This document shows positions 53,608 to 64,000 of a DNA stretch of 64,000 bases, piece by piece. Origin of the DNA: Argentina anserina. Lineage: Eukaryota; Streptophyta; Magnoliopsida; Rosales; Rosaceae. Location: positions 1 to 64,000 of the forward strand of contig NW_026089462.1 of assembly GCF_933775445.1 (NCBI RefSeq). The letters run 5' to 3'. A program made the translations under genes and the position numbers. A model generated the notes under the pieces. The model made no database searches. It was not told where the DNA came from and saw only the letters and a list, made by a program, of their open reading frames with translations. Position 1 is the first letter of the stretch. Each line of letters opens with the position of its first letter.

Positions 53608-56493
53608 CGCATCAGAAAGCCTTACAGAAAGATACTCAAACGAGAAATGAAAAGATACACAATTGGAATCGTAAAGATACGCAAACGATGTAAAGATACT
53701 CAGTTTGAAAGAAACACACTCCCACACTTGCAAAACTCTCAAATACAATAGAAACTCGCATCAGAAGCCTTACAGAAAGATACTCAAACGAGAAATGAAA
53801 AGATACACAATTGGAATAGTAAAGATACGCAAACGATGTAAAGATACACAATTGGAATAGTAAAGATACGCAAACGATTTAAAGATACACAATTGGAATA
53901 GTAAAGATACGCAAACGATGTAAAGATACACAATTGGAATAGTAAAGATACGCAAACGATGTAAAGATACTCAGTTTGAAAGAAACACACTCCCACACTT
54001 GCAAAACTCTCAAATACAATAGAAACTCGCATCAGAAGCCTTACAGAAAGATACTCAAACGAGAAATGAAAAGATACACAATTGGAATAGTAAAGATACG
54101 CAAACGATGTAAAGATACTCAGTTTGAAAGAAACACACTCCCACACTTGCAAAACTCTCAAATTCAATAGAAACTCGCATCAGAAAGCCTTACAGAAAGA
54201 TACTCAAACGAGAAATGAAAAGATACACAATTGGAATCGTAAAGATACGCAAACGATGTAAAGATACACAATTGGAATAGTAAAGATACGCAAACGATGT
54301 AAAGATACTCAGTTTGAAAGAAACACACTCCCACACTTGCAAAACTCTCAAATACAATAGAAACTCGCATCAGAAGCCTTACAGAAAGATACTCAAACAA
54401 GAAATGAAAAGATACACAATTGGAATAGTAAAGATACGCAAACGATGTAAAGATACTCAGTTTGAAAGAAACACACTCCCACACTTGCAAAACTCTCAAA
54501 TTCAATAGAAACTCGCATCAGAAAGCCTTACAGAAAGATACTCAAACGAGAAATGAAAAGATACACAATTGGAATAGTAAAGATACGCAAACGATGTAAA
54601 GATACTCAGTTTGAAAGAAACACACTCCCACACTTGCAAAACTCTCAAATACAATAGAAACTCGCATCAGAAGCCTTACAGAAAGATACTCAAACGAGAA
54701 ATGAAAAGATACACAATTGGAATAGTAAAGATACGCAAACGATGTAAAGATACTCAGTTTGAAAGAAACACACTCCCACACTTGCAAAACTCTCAAATTC
54801 AATAGAAACTCGCATCAGAAAGCCTTACAGAAAGATACTCAAACGAGAAATGAAAAGATACACAATTGGAATAGTAAAGATACGCAAACGATGTAAAGAT
54901 ACTCAGTTTGAAAGAAACACACTCCCACACTTGCAAAACTCTCAAATACAATAGAAACTCGCATCAGAAGCCTTACAGAAAGATAGTCAAACGAGTGAAA
55001 AGATACACAATTGGAATAGTAAAAATACGCAAACGATGTAAAGATACTCAGTTTGAAAGAAACACACTCCCACACTTGCAAAACTCTCAAATTCAATAGA
55101 TCGCATCAGAAAGCCTTACAGAAAGATACTCAAACGAGAAATGAAAAGATACACAATTGGAATCGTAAAGATACGCAAACGATGTAAAGATACACAATTG
55201 GAATAGTAAAGATACGCAAACGATGTAAAGATACTCAGTTTGAAAGAAACACACTCCCACACTTGCAAAACTCTCAAATTCAATAGATCGCATCAGAAAG
55301 CCTTACAGAAAGATACTCAAACGAGAAATGAAAAGATACACAATTGGAATCGTAAAGATACGCAAACGATGTAAAGATACTCAGTTTGAAAGAAACACAC
55401 TCCCACACTTGCAAAACTCTCAAATACAATAGAAACTCGCATCAGAAGCCTTACAGAAAGATACTCAAACGAGAAATGAAAAGATACACAATTGGAATAG
55501 TAAAGATACGCAAACGATGTAAAGATACTCAGTTTGAAAAAAACACACTCCCACACTTGCAAAACTCTGAAATTCAATAGAAACTCGCATCAGAAAGCCT
55601 TACAGAAAGATACTCAAACGAGAAATGAAAACATACACAATTGGAATAGTAAAGATACGCAAACGATGTAAAGATACACAATTGGAATAGTAAAGATACG
55701 CAAATGATGTAAAGATACTCAGTTTGAAAGAAACACACTCCCACACTTGCAAAACTCTCAAATACAATAGAAACTCGCATCAGAAGCCTTACAGAAAGAT
55801 ACTCAAACGAGAAATGAAAAGATACACAATTGGAATCGTAAAGATACGCAAACGATGTAAAGATACTCAGTTTGAAAGAAACACACTCCCACACTTGCAA
55901 AACTCTCAAATTCAATAGAAACTCGCATCCGAAAGCCTTACATAAAGATACTCAAACGAGAAATGAAAAGATACACAATTAGAATGGTAAAGATACGCAA
56001 ACGATGTAAAGATACACAATTGGAATAGTAAAGATACGCGAACGATGTATAGATACTCAGTTTGAAAGAAACACACTCCCACACTTGCAAAACTCTCAAA
56101 TTCAATAGAAACTCGCATCTGAAAGCCTTACAGAAAGATAATCAAACGAGAAATGAAAAGATACACAATTGGAATAGTAAAGATACGCAAACGATGTAAA
56201 GATACACAATTGGAATAGTAAAGATACGCAAACGATGTAAAGATACTCAGTTTGAAAAAAACACACTCCCACACTTGCAAAACTCTGAAATTCAATAGAA
56301 ACTCGCATCAGAAAGCCTTACAGAAAGATACTCAAACGAGAAATGAAAACATACACAATTGGAATAGTAAAGATACGCAAACGATGTAAAGATACACAAT
56401 TGGAATAGTAAAGATACGCAAATGATGTAAAGATACTCAGTTTGAAAGAAACACACTCCCACACTTGCAAAACTCTCAAATACAATAGAAACT
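53608..56493. repeat. 2,886-bp higher-order repeat, copy 2
   Basis: All landmarks of copy 1 recur in order. Private to this copy is ttacataaagatac near 55,941. It shares ggaatcgtaaag near 55,837 with copy 3, where copy 1 has ggaatagtaaag, so copies 2 and 3 are the closest pair. Confidence 0.92.
53828..53950. repeat. BBB run in higher-order repeat copy 2
   Basis: Exactly 2,883 bp after the run at 50,945 and identical in layout, including acgatttaaag. Confidence 0.93.
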
Positions 56494-59130
56494 CGCATCA
56501 GAAAGCCTTACAGAAAGATACTCAAACGAGAAATGAAAAGATACACAATTGGAATCGTAAAGATACGCAAACGATGTAAAGATACTCAGTTTGAAAGAAA
56601 CACACTCCCACACTTGCAAAACTCTCAAATACAATAGAAACTCGCATCAGAAGCCTTACAGAAAGATACTCAAACGAGAAATGAAAAGATACACAATTGG
56701 AATAGTAAAGATACGCAAACGATGTAAAGATACACAATTGGAATAGTAAAGATACGCAAACGATTTAAAGATACACAATTGGAATAGTAAAGATACGCAA
56801 ACGATGTAAAGATACACAATTGGAATAGTAAAGATACGCAAACGATGTAAAGATACTCAGTTTGAAAGAAACACACTCCCACACTTGCAAAACTCTCAAA
56901 TACAATAGAAACTCGCATCAGAAGCCTTACAGAAAGATACTCAAACGAGAAATGAAAAGATACACAATTGGAATAGTAAAGATACGCAAACGATGTAAAG
57001 ATACTCAGTTTGAAAGAAACACACTCCCACACTTGCAAAACTCTCAAATTCAATAGAAACTCGCATCAGAAAGCCTTACAGAAAGATACTCAAACGAGAA
57101 ATGAAAAGATACACAATTGGAATCGTAAAGATACGCAAACGATGTAAAGATACACAATTGGAATAGTAAAGATACGCAAACGATGTAAAGATACTCAGTT
57201 TGAAAGAAACACACTCCCACACTTGCAAAACTCTCAAATACAATAGAAACTCGCATCAGAAGCCTTACAGAAAGATACTCAAACAAGAAATGAAAAGATA
57301 CACAATTGGAATAGTAAAGATACGCAAACGATGTAAAGATACTCAGTTTGAAAGAAACACACTCCCACACTTGCAAAACTCTCAAATTCAATAGAAACTC
57401 GCATCAGAAAGCCTTACAGAAAGATACTCAAACGAGAAATGAAAAGATACACAATTGGAATAGTAAAGATACGCAAACGATGTAAAGATACTCAGTTTGA
57501 AAGAAACACACTCCCACACTTGCAAAACTCTCAAATACAATAGAAACTCGCATCAGAAGCCTTACAGAAAGATACTCAAACGAGAAATGAAAAGATACAC
57601 AATTGGAATAGTAAAGATACGCAAACGATGTAAAGATACTCAGTTTGAAAGAAACACACTCCCACACTTGCAAAACTCTCAAATTCAATAGAAACTCGCA
57701 TCAGAAAGCCTTACAGAAAGATACTCAAACGAGAAATGAAAAGATACACAATTGGAATAGTAAAGATACGCAAACGATGTAAAGATACTCAGTTTGAAAG
57801 AAACACACTCCCACACTTGCAAAACTCTCAAATACAATAGAAACTCGCATCAGAAGCCTTACAGAAAGATAGTCAAACGAGTGAAAAGATACACAATTGG
57901 AATAGTAAAAATACGCAAACGATGTAAAGATACTCAGTTTGAAAGAAACACACTCCCACACTTGCAAAACTCTCAAATTCAATAGATCGCATCAGAAAGC
58001 CTTACAGAAAGATACTCAAACGAGAAATGAAAAGATACACAATTGGAATCGTAAAGATACGCAAACGATGTAAAGATACACAATTGGAATAGTAAAGATA
58101 CGCAAACGATGTAAAGATACTCAGTTTGAAAGAAACACACTCCCACACTTGCAAAACTCTCAAATTCAATAGATCGCATCAGAAAGCCTTACAGAAAGAT
58201 ACTCAAACGAGAAATGAAAAGATACACAATTGGAATCGTAAAGATACGCAAACGATGTAAAGATACTCAGTTTGAAAGAAACACACTCCCACACTTGCAA
58301 AACTCTCAAATACAATAGAAACTCGCATCAGAAGCCTTACAGAAAGATACTCAAACGAGAAATGAAAAGATACACAATTGGAATAGTAAAGATACGCAAA
58401 CGATGTAAAGATACTCAGTTTGAAAAAAACACACTCCCACACTTGCAAAACTCTGAAATTCAATAGAAACTCGCATCAGAAAGCCTTACAGAAAGATACT
58501 CAAACGAGAAATGAAAACATACACAATTGGAATAGTAAAGATACGCAAACGATGTAAAGATACACAATTGGAATAGTAAAGATACGCAAATGATGTAAAG
58601 ATACTCAGTTTGAAAGAAACACACTCCCACACTTGCAAAACTCTCAAATACAATAGAAACTCGCATCAGAAGCCTTACAGAAAGATACTCAAACGAGAAA
58701 TGAAAAGATACACAATTGGAATCGTAAAGATACGCAAACGATGTAAAGATACTCAGTTTGAAAGAAACACACTCCCACACTTGCAAAACTCTCAAATTCA
58801 ATAGAAACTCGCATCCGAAAGCCTTACAGAAAGATACTCAAACGAGAAATGAAAAGATACACAATTAGAATGGTAAAGATACGCAAACGATGTAAAGATA
58901 CACAATTGGAATAGTAAAGATACGCGAACGATGTATAGATACTCAGTTTGAAAGAAACACACTCCCACACTTGCAAAACTCTCAAATTCAATAGAAACTC
59001 GCATCTGAAAGCCTTACAGAAAGATAATCAAACGAGAAATGAAAAGATACACAATTGGAATAGTAAAGATACGCAAACGATGTAAAGATACACAATTGGA
59101 ATAGTAAAGATACGCAAACGATGTAAAGAT
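56494..59130. repeat. 2,886-bp higher-order repeat, copy 3 (truncated)
   Basis: Matches copy 2 at offset 2,886 through about 59,130, where gaaagaaacacac and ctctcaaattc replace the expected gaaaaaaacacac and ctctgaaattc. About 2.64 kb of the 2.89 kb unit is present, so roughly the last 250 bp are missing or replaced. Confidence 0.9.
56714..56836. repeat. BBB run in higher-order repeat copy 3
   Basis: 2,886 bp after the run at 53,828, with the same acgatttaaag variant. Confidence 0.93.
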
Positions 59131-61430
59131 ACTCAGTTTGAAAGAAACACACTCCCACACTTGCAAAACTCTCAAATTCAATAGAAACTCGCATCAGAAA
59201 GCCTTACAGAAAGATACTCAAACGAGAAAGAAAAGATACACAATTGGAATCGTAAAGATACGCAAATGATGTAAAGATACTCAGTTTGAAATAAATACAC
59301 TCCCACACTTGCAAAACTCTCAAATTTAATAGAAACTCGCATCTGAAAGCCTTACAGAAAGATACTCAAACGAGAAATGAAAAGATACACAATTGGAATC
59401 GTAAAGATACGCAAACGATGTAAAGATACACAATCGGAATAGTAAAGATACGCAAACGATGTAAAGATACTCAGTTTGAAAGAAACACACTCCCACACTT
59501 GCAAAACTCTCAAATACAATAGAAACTCGCATCAGAAGCCTTACAGAAAGATACTCAAACGAGAAATGAAAAGATACACAATTGGAATAGTAAAGATACG
59601 CAAACGATGTAAAGATACTCAGTTTGAAAGAAACACACTCCCACACTTGCAAAACTCTCAAATACAATAGAAACTCGCATCAGAAGCCTTACAGAAAGAT
59701 AGTCAAACGAGTGAAAAGATACACAATTGGAATAGTAAAGATACGCAAACGATGTAAAGATACTCAGTTTGAAAGAAACACACTCCCACACTTGCAAAAC
59801 TCTCAAATTCAATAGATCGCATCAGAAAGCCTTACAGAAAGATACTCAAACGAGAAATGAAAAGATACACAATTGGAATAGTAAAGATACGCAAACGATG
59901 TAAAGATACACAATTGGAATAGTAAAGATACGCAAACGATGTAAAGATACTCAGTTTGAAAGAAACACACTCCCACACTTGCAAAACTCTCAAATTCAAT
60001 AGATCGCATCAGAAAGCCTTACAGAAAGATACTCAAACGAGAAATGAAAAGATACACAATTGGAATCGTAAAGATACGCAAACGATGTAAAGATACTCAG
60101 TTTGAAAGAAACACACTCCCACACTTGCAAAACTCTCAAATACAATAGAAACTCGCATCAGAAGCCTTACAGAAAGATACTCAAACGAGAAATGAAAAGA
60201 TACACAATTGGAATAGTAAAGATACGCAAACGATGTAAAGATACACAATTGGAATAGTAAAGATACGCAAACGATGTAAAGATACTCAGTTTGAAAGAAA
60301 CACACTCCCACACTTGCAAAACTCTCAAATTCAATAGAGACTCGCATCAGAAAGCCTTACAAAAAGATACTCAAACGAGAAATGAAAAGATACACAATTG
60401 GAATAGTAAAGATACGCAAACGATGTAAAGATACACAATTGGAATAGTAAAGATACGCAAACGATGTAAAGATACACAATTGGAATAGTAAAGATACGCA
60501 AACGATGTAAAGATACACAATTGGAATAGTAAAGATACGCAAACGATGTAAAGATACTCAGTTTGAAAGAAACACACTCCCACACTTGCAAAACTCTCAA
60601 ATACAATAGAAACTCGCATCAGAAGCCTTACAGAAAGATACTCAAACGAGAAATGAAAAGATACACAATTGGAATAGTAAAGATACGCAAACGATGTAAA
60701 GATACTCAGTTTGAAAGAAACACACTCCCACACTTGCAAAACTCTCAAATTCAATAGAAACTCGCATCAGAAAGCCTTACAGAAAGATACTCAAACGAGA
60801 AATGAAAAGATACACAATTGGAATCGTAAAGATACGCAAACGATGTAAAGATACACAATTGGAATAGTAAAGATACGCAAACGATGTAAAGATACTCAGT
60901 TTGAAAGAAACACACTCCCACACTTGCAAAACTCTCAAATACAATAGAAACTCGCATCAGAAGCCTTACAGAAAGATACTCAAACGAGAAATGAAAAGAT
61001 ACACAATTGGAATAGTAAAGATACGCAAACGATGTAAAGATACTCAGTTTGAAAGAAACACACTCCCACACTTGCAAAACTCTCAAATTCAATAGAAACT
61101 CGCATCAGAAAGCCTTACAGAAAGATACTCAAACGAGAAATGAAAAGATACACAATTGGAATAGTAAAGATACGCAAACGATGTAAAGATACTCAGTTTG
61201 AAAGAAACACACTCCCACACTTGCAAAACTCTCAAATACAATAGAAACTCGCATCAGAAGCCTTACAGAAAGATACTCAAACGAGAAATGAAAAGATACA
61301 CAATTGGAATAGTAAAGATACGCAAACGATGTAAAGATACTCAGTTTGAAAGAAACACACTCCCACACTTGCAAAACTCTCAAATTCAATAGAAACTCGC
61401 ATCAGAAAGCCTTACAGAAAGATACTCAAA
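59131..61430. repeat. Second copy of the 50,046-51,919 block
   Basis: Markers at 50,046, 50,275, 50,529 and 50,753 recur at 59,326, 59,555, 59,809 and 60,033 (offset 9,280), including the private acaatcggaatag near 59,433. From 50,901 to 60,371 onward the offset is 9,470. The extra 190 bp equals one A149 plus one B. At 59,221 a unit has lost a t (gagaaagaaaag), and near 59,290 a divergent unit has gaaataaatacac and aaatttaatag. Confidence 0.88.
60415..60537. repeat. BBB run (3 x 41 bp)
   Basis: Three B units with normal acgatgtaaag, so closer to the 43-49 kb runs than to those of the 2,886-bp repeat. Confidence 0.92.
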
Positions 61431-64000
61431 CGAGAAATGAAAAGATACACAATTGGAATAGTAAAGATACGCAAACGATGTAAAGATACGCAGTTTGAAA
61501 GAAACACACTCCCACACTTGCAAAACTCTCAAATTCAATAGAGACTCGCATCAGAAAGCCTTACAAAAAGATACTCAAACGAGAAATGAAAAGATACACA
61601 ATTGGAATCGTAAAGATACGCAAACGATGTAAAGATACTCAGTTTGAAAGAAACACACTCCCACACTTGCAAAACTCTCAAATACAATAGAAACTCGCAT
61701 CAGAAGCCTTACAGAAAGATACTTAAACGAGAAATGAAAAGATACACAATTGGAATAGTAAAGATACGCAAACGATGTAAAGATACTCAGTTTGAAAGAA
61801 AAACACTCCCACACTTGCAAAACTCTCAAATTCAATAGAAACTCGCATCTGAAAGCCTTACAGAAAGATACTCAAACGAGAAATGAAAAGATACACAATT
61901 GGAATAGTAAAGATACGCAAACGATGTAAACATACACAATTAGAATAGTAAAGATACGCAAACGATGTAAAGATACACAATTGGAATAGTAAAGATACGC
62001 AAACGATGTAAAGATACACAATTGGAATAGTAAAGATACGCAAACGATGTAAAGATACACAATTGGAATATTAAAGATACGCAAACGATGTAAAGATACT
62101 CAGTTTGAAAGAAACACACTCCCACACTTGCAAAACTCTCAAATTCAATAGAAACTCGCATCAGAAAGCCTTACAGAAAGATACTCAAACGAGAAATGAA
62201 AAGATACACAATTGGAATCGTAAAGATACGCAAATGATGTAAAGATACTCCGTTTGAAATAAACACACTCCCACACTTGCAAAACTCTCAAATTTAATAG
62301 AAACTCGCATCTGAAAGCCTTACAGAAAGATACTCAAACGAGAAATGAAAAGATACACAATTGGAATAGTAAAGATACGCAAACGATGTAAAGATACTCA
62401 GTTTGAAAGAAACACACTCCCACACTTGCAAAACTCTCAAATACAATAGAAACTCGCATCAGAAGCCTTACAGAAAGATACTCAAACGAGAAATGAAAAG
62501 ATACACAATTGGAATAGTAAAGATACGCAAACGATGTGAAGATAAACAATTGGAATAGTAAAGATACGCAAACGATGTAAAGATACTCAGTTTGAAAGAA
62601 ACACACTCCCACACTTGCAAAACTCTCAAATTCAATAGAAACTCGCATCAGAAAGCCTTACAGAAAGATACTCAAACGAGAAATGAAAAGATACACAATT
62701 GGAATCGTAAAGATACGCAAATGATGTAAAGATACTCAGTTTGAAATAAACACACTCCCACACTTGCAAAACTCTCAAATTCAATAGAAACTCGCATCTG
62801 AAAGCCTTACAGAAAGATACTCAAACGAGAAATGAAAAGATACACAATTGGAATCGTAAAGATACGCAAATGATGTAAAGATACTCAGTTTGAAATAAAC
62901 ACACTCCCACACTTGCAAAACTGTCAAATTCAATAGAAACTCGCATCTGAAAGCCTTACAGAAAGATACTCAAACGAGAAATGAAAAGATACACAATTAG
63001 AATAGTAAAGATACGCAAACGATGTAAAGATACACAATTGGAATAGTAAAGATACGCAAACGATGTAAAGATACTCAGTTTGAAAGAAACACACTCCCAC
63101 ACTTGCAAAACTCTCAAATTCAATAGAAACTCGCATCCGAAAGCCTTACAGAAAGATACTCAAACGAGAAATGAAAAGATACACAATTAGAATGGTAAAG
63201 ATACGCAAACGATGTAAAGATACACAATTGGAATAGTAAAGATACGCAAACGATGTAAAGATACTCAGTTTGAAAGAAACACACTCCCACACTTGCAAAA
63301 CTCTCAAATACAATAGAAACTCGCATCAGAAGCCTTACAGAAAGATACTCAAACGACAAATGAAAAGATACACAATTGGAATCGTAAAGATACGCAAACG
63401 ATGTAAAGATACTCAGTTTGAAAGAAACACACTCCCACACTTGCAAAACTCTCAAATTCAATAGATCGCATGAGAAAGCCTTACAGAAAGATACTCAAAC
63501 GAGAAATGAAAAGATACACAATTGGAATCGTAAAGATACGCAAACGATGTAAAGATACTCAGTTTGAAAGAAACACACTCCCACACTTGCAAAACTCTCA
63601 AATTCAATAGAAACTCGCATCCGAAAGCCTTACAGAAAGATACTCAAACGAGAAATGAAAAGATACACAATTAGAATGGTAAAGATACGCAAACGATGTA
63701 AAGATACACAATTGGAATAGTAAAGATACGCAAACGATGTATAGATACTCAGTTTGAAAGAAACACACTCCCACACTTGCAAAACTCTCAAATTCAATAG
63801 AAACTCGCATCTGAAAGCCTTACAGAAAGATACTCAAACGAGAAATGAAAAGATACACAATTGGAATAGTAAAGATACGCAAACGATGTAAAGATACACA
63901 ATTGGAATAGTAAAGATACGCAAACGATGTAAAGATACTCAGTTTGAAAGAAACACACTCCCACACTTGCAAAACTCTCAAATTCAATAGAAACTCGCAT
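61431..64000. repeat. More divergent A/B units at the right end
   Basis: Units here carry more private substitutions than elsewhere: gatacgcagtttg near 61,488, gaaaaacactccc near 61,800, gatactccgtttg near 62,250, gatgtgaagataaac near 62,537 and actgtcaaattc near 62,921. Three units (about 62,230, 62,725, 62,867) share caaatgatg and tttgaaataaacac. Units with catccgaaagcc and agaatggtaaag (63,137 and 63,620) relate to the 2,886-bp repeat. Confidence 0.88.
61916..62079. repeat. BBBB run (4 x 41 bp), longest in the window
   Basis: B units start at 61,916, 61,957, 61,998 and 62,039. The first has acgatgtaaacatac and ttagaatag, and the fourth has ggaatattaaag. With the end of the preceding A this gives five consecutive copies of the 41-bp period. 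Confidence 0.93.

Larger units (their letters stand above)
1..64000. repeat. Satellite DNA array of A (148/149 bp) and B (41 bp) units
   Basis: The entire window is head-to-tail tandem repeat with no unique interruption and no inverted unit. The long unit A begins cgcaaacgatgt; the short unit B shares its first 20 and last 21 bases. Roughly 350 A units are present (my estimate from unit spacing) with a variable number of B units between them. A149 is about 35% GC and B about 32%. The + strand is A-rich and T-poor throughout, so orientation is uniform. Variation is mainly point substitutions, 1-3 bp indels and loss or gain of whole units. This is the behaviour of a eukaryotic satellite evolving by unequal exchange. 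The array runs off both ends of the window, so its true length is unknown. Confidence 0.99.

Noticed and set aside
1015..63464. Repeated plus-strand open frames of 63-94 codons, mostly starting MKETHSHTCK
   Set aside because: They span about one to two A units, are determined by unit length, overlap minus-strand frames and show no independent coding signal.
66..64000. Many minus-strand open frames of 60-230 codons with similar products
   Set aside because: They are the satellite read on its T-rich strand, where stop codons are rare. The same sequence is open in two frames, frames end wherever A149 or a 1-bp indel occurs, products are low-complexity and hydrophobic, and no domain, promoter or splice structure is visible.
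1..64000. CRISPR array (regular repeats with spacers)
   Set aside because: The sequence between any two conserved segments is itself repeated; there are no unique spacers, no leader and no cas genes.
1..64000. Transposable element or integrated virus
   Set aside because: No terminal repeats, target-site duplications, polymerase, integrase or transposase coding sequence, and no unique interruption of the satellite phase.
1..64000. Bacterial or plasmid origin with iterons
   Set aside because: Direct repeats of this number and length, with higher-order structure and no rep gene or flanking genes, do not fit an iteron origin.

Overview
The whole 64 kb window is one uninterrupted tandem-repeat (satellite DNA) array. 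I see no gene, RNA gene, transposable element, CRISPR array or unique sequence anywhere in it. An array this long, with higher-order structure and head-to-tail monomers, is typical of eukaryotic constitutive heterochromatin (pericentromere, centromere or subtelomere). The sequence does not identify the species, and I do not recognise the monomer as a named satellite family.

Two building blocks account for essentially every base. The long unit A is 149 bp (A149) or 148 bp (A148), about 35% GC. The short unit B is 41 bp. B is exactly A with positions 21-128 removed, joined through an 8-bp motif, aaagatac, that occurs four times in A. All units lie in the same orientation. The listed strand is strongly purine-rich (A 46%, T 19% in A149), so the other strand is T-rich and poor in stop codons. 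That produces many spurious small open frames.

Layout. 1-11 kb: B-rich alternating A/B, with tandem duplications of 1,410 and 2,612 bp. 11-15 kb: a 1,883/1,735-bp duplication carrying a chimeric recombinant unit. 15-29 kb: nested segmental duplications (offsets 1,351, 1,055, 1,013, 3,974, 4,461 and 2,663/2,514 bp), with short runs of pure A149. 29-34 kb: 609-bp-type modules. 34-43 kb: higher-order modules of 1,684, 863 and 1,055 bp. 43-44 kb: a 1,054-bp duplication. 44.2-48.1 kb: 26 A units in a row with no B. 48-51 kb: a mosaic. 50.7-59.1 kb: a 2,886-bp higher-order repeat (17 A + 9 B) in nearly three copies. 59-61.4 kb: a second copy of the block that begins that array. 61.4-64 kb: more divergent monomers.

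The parts work together only as a record of satellite evolution: recombination at short aaagatac homologies made new unit types, and unequal exchange amplified local combinations into higher-order repeats. Block boundaries are set by eye from shared rare variants and are good to about one monomer. Whether the array is centromeric, transcribed or bound by a specific protein cannot be told from sequence alone.
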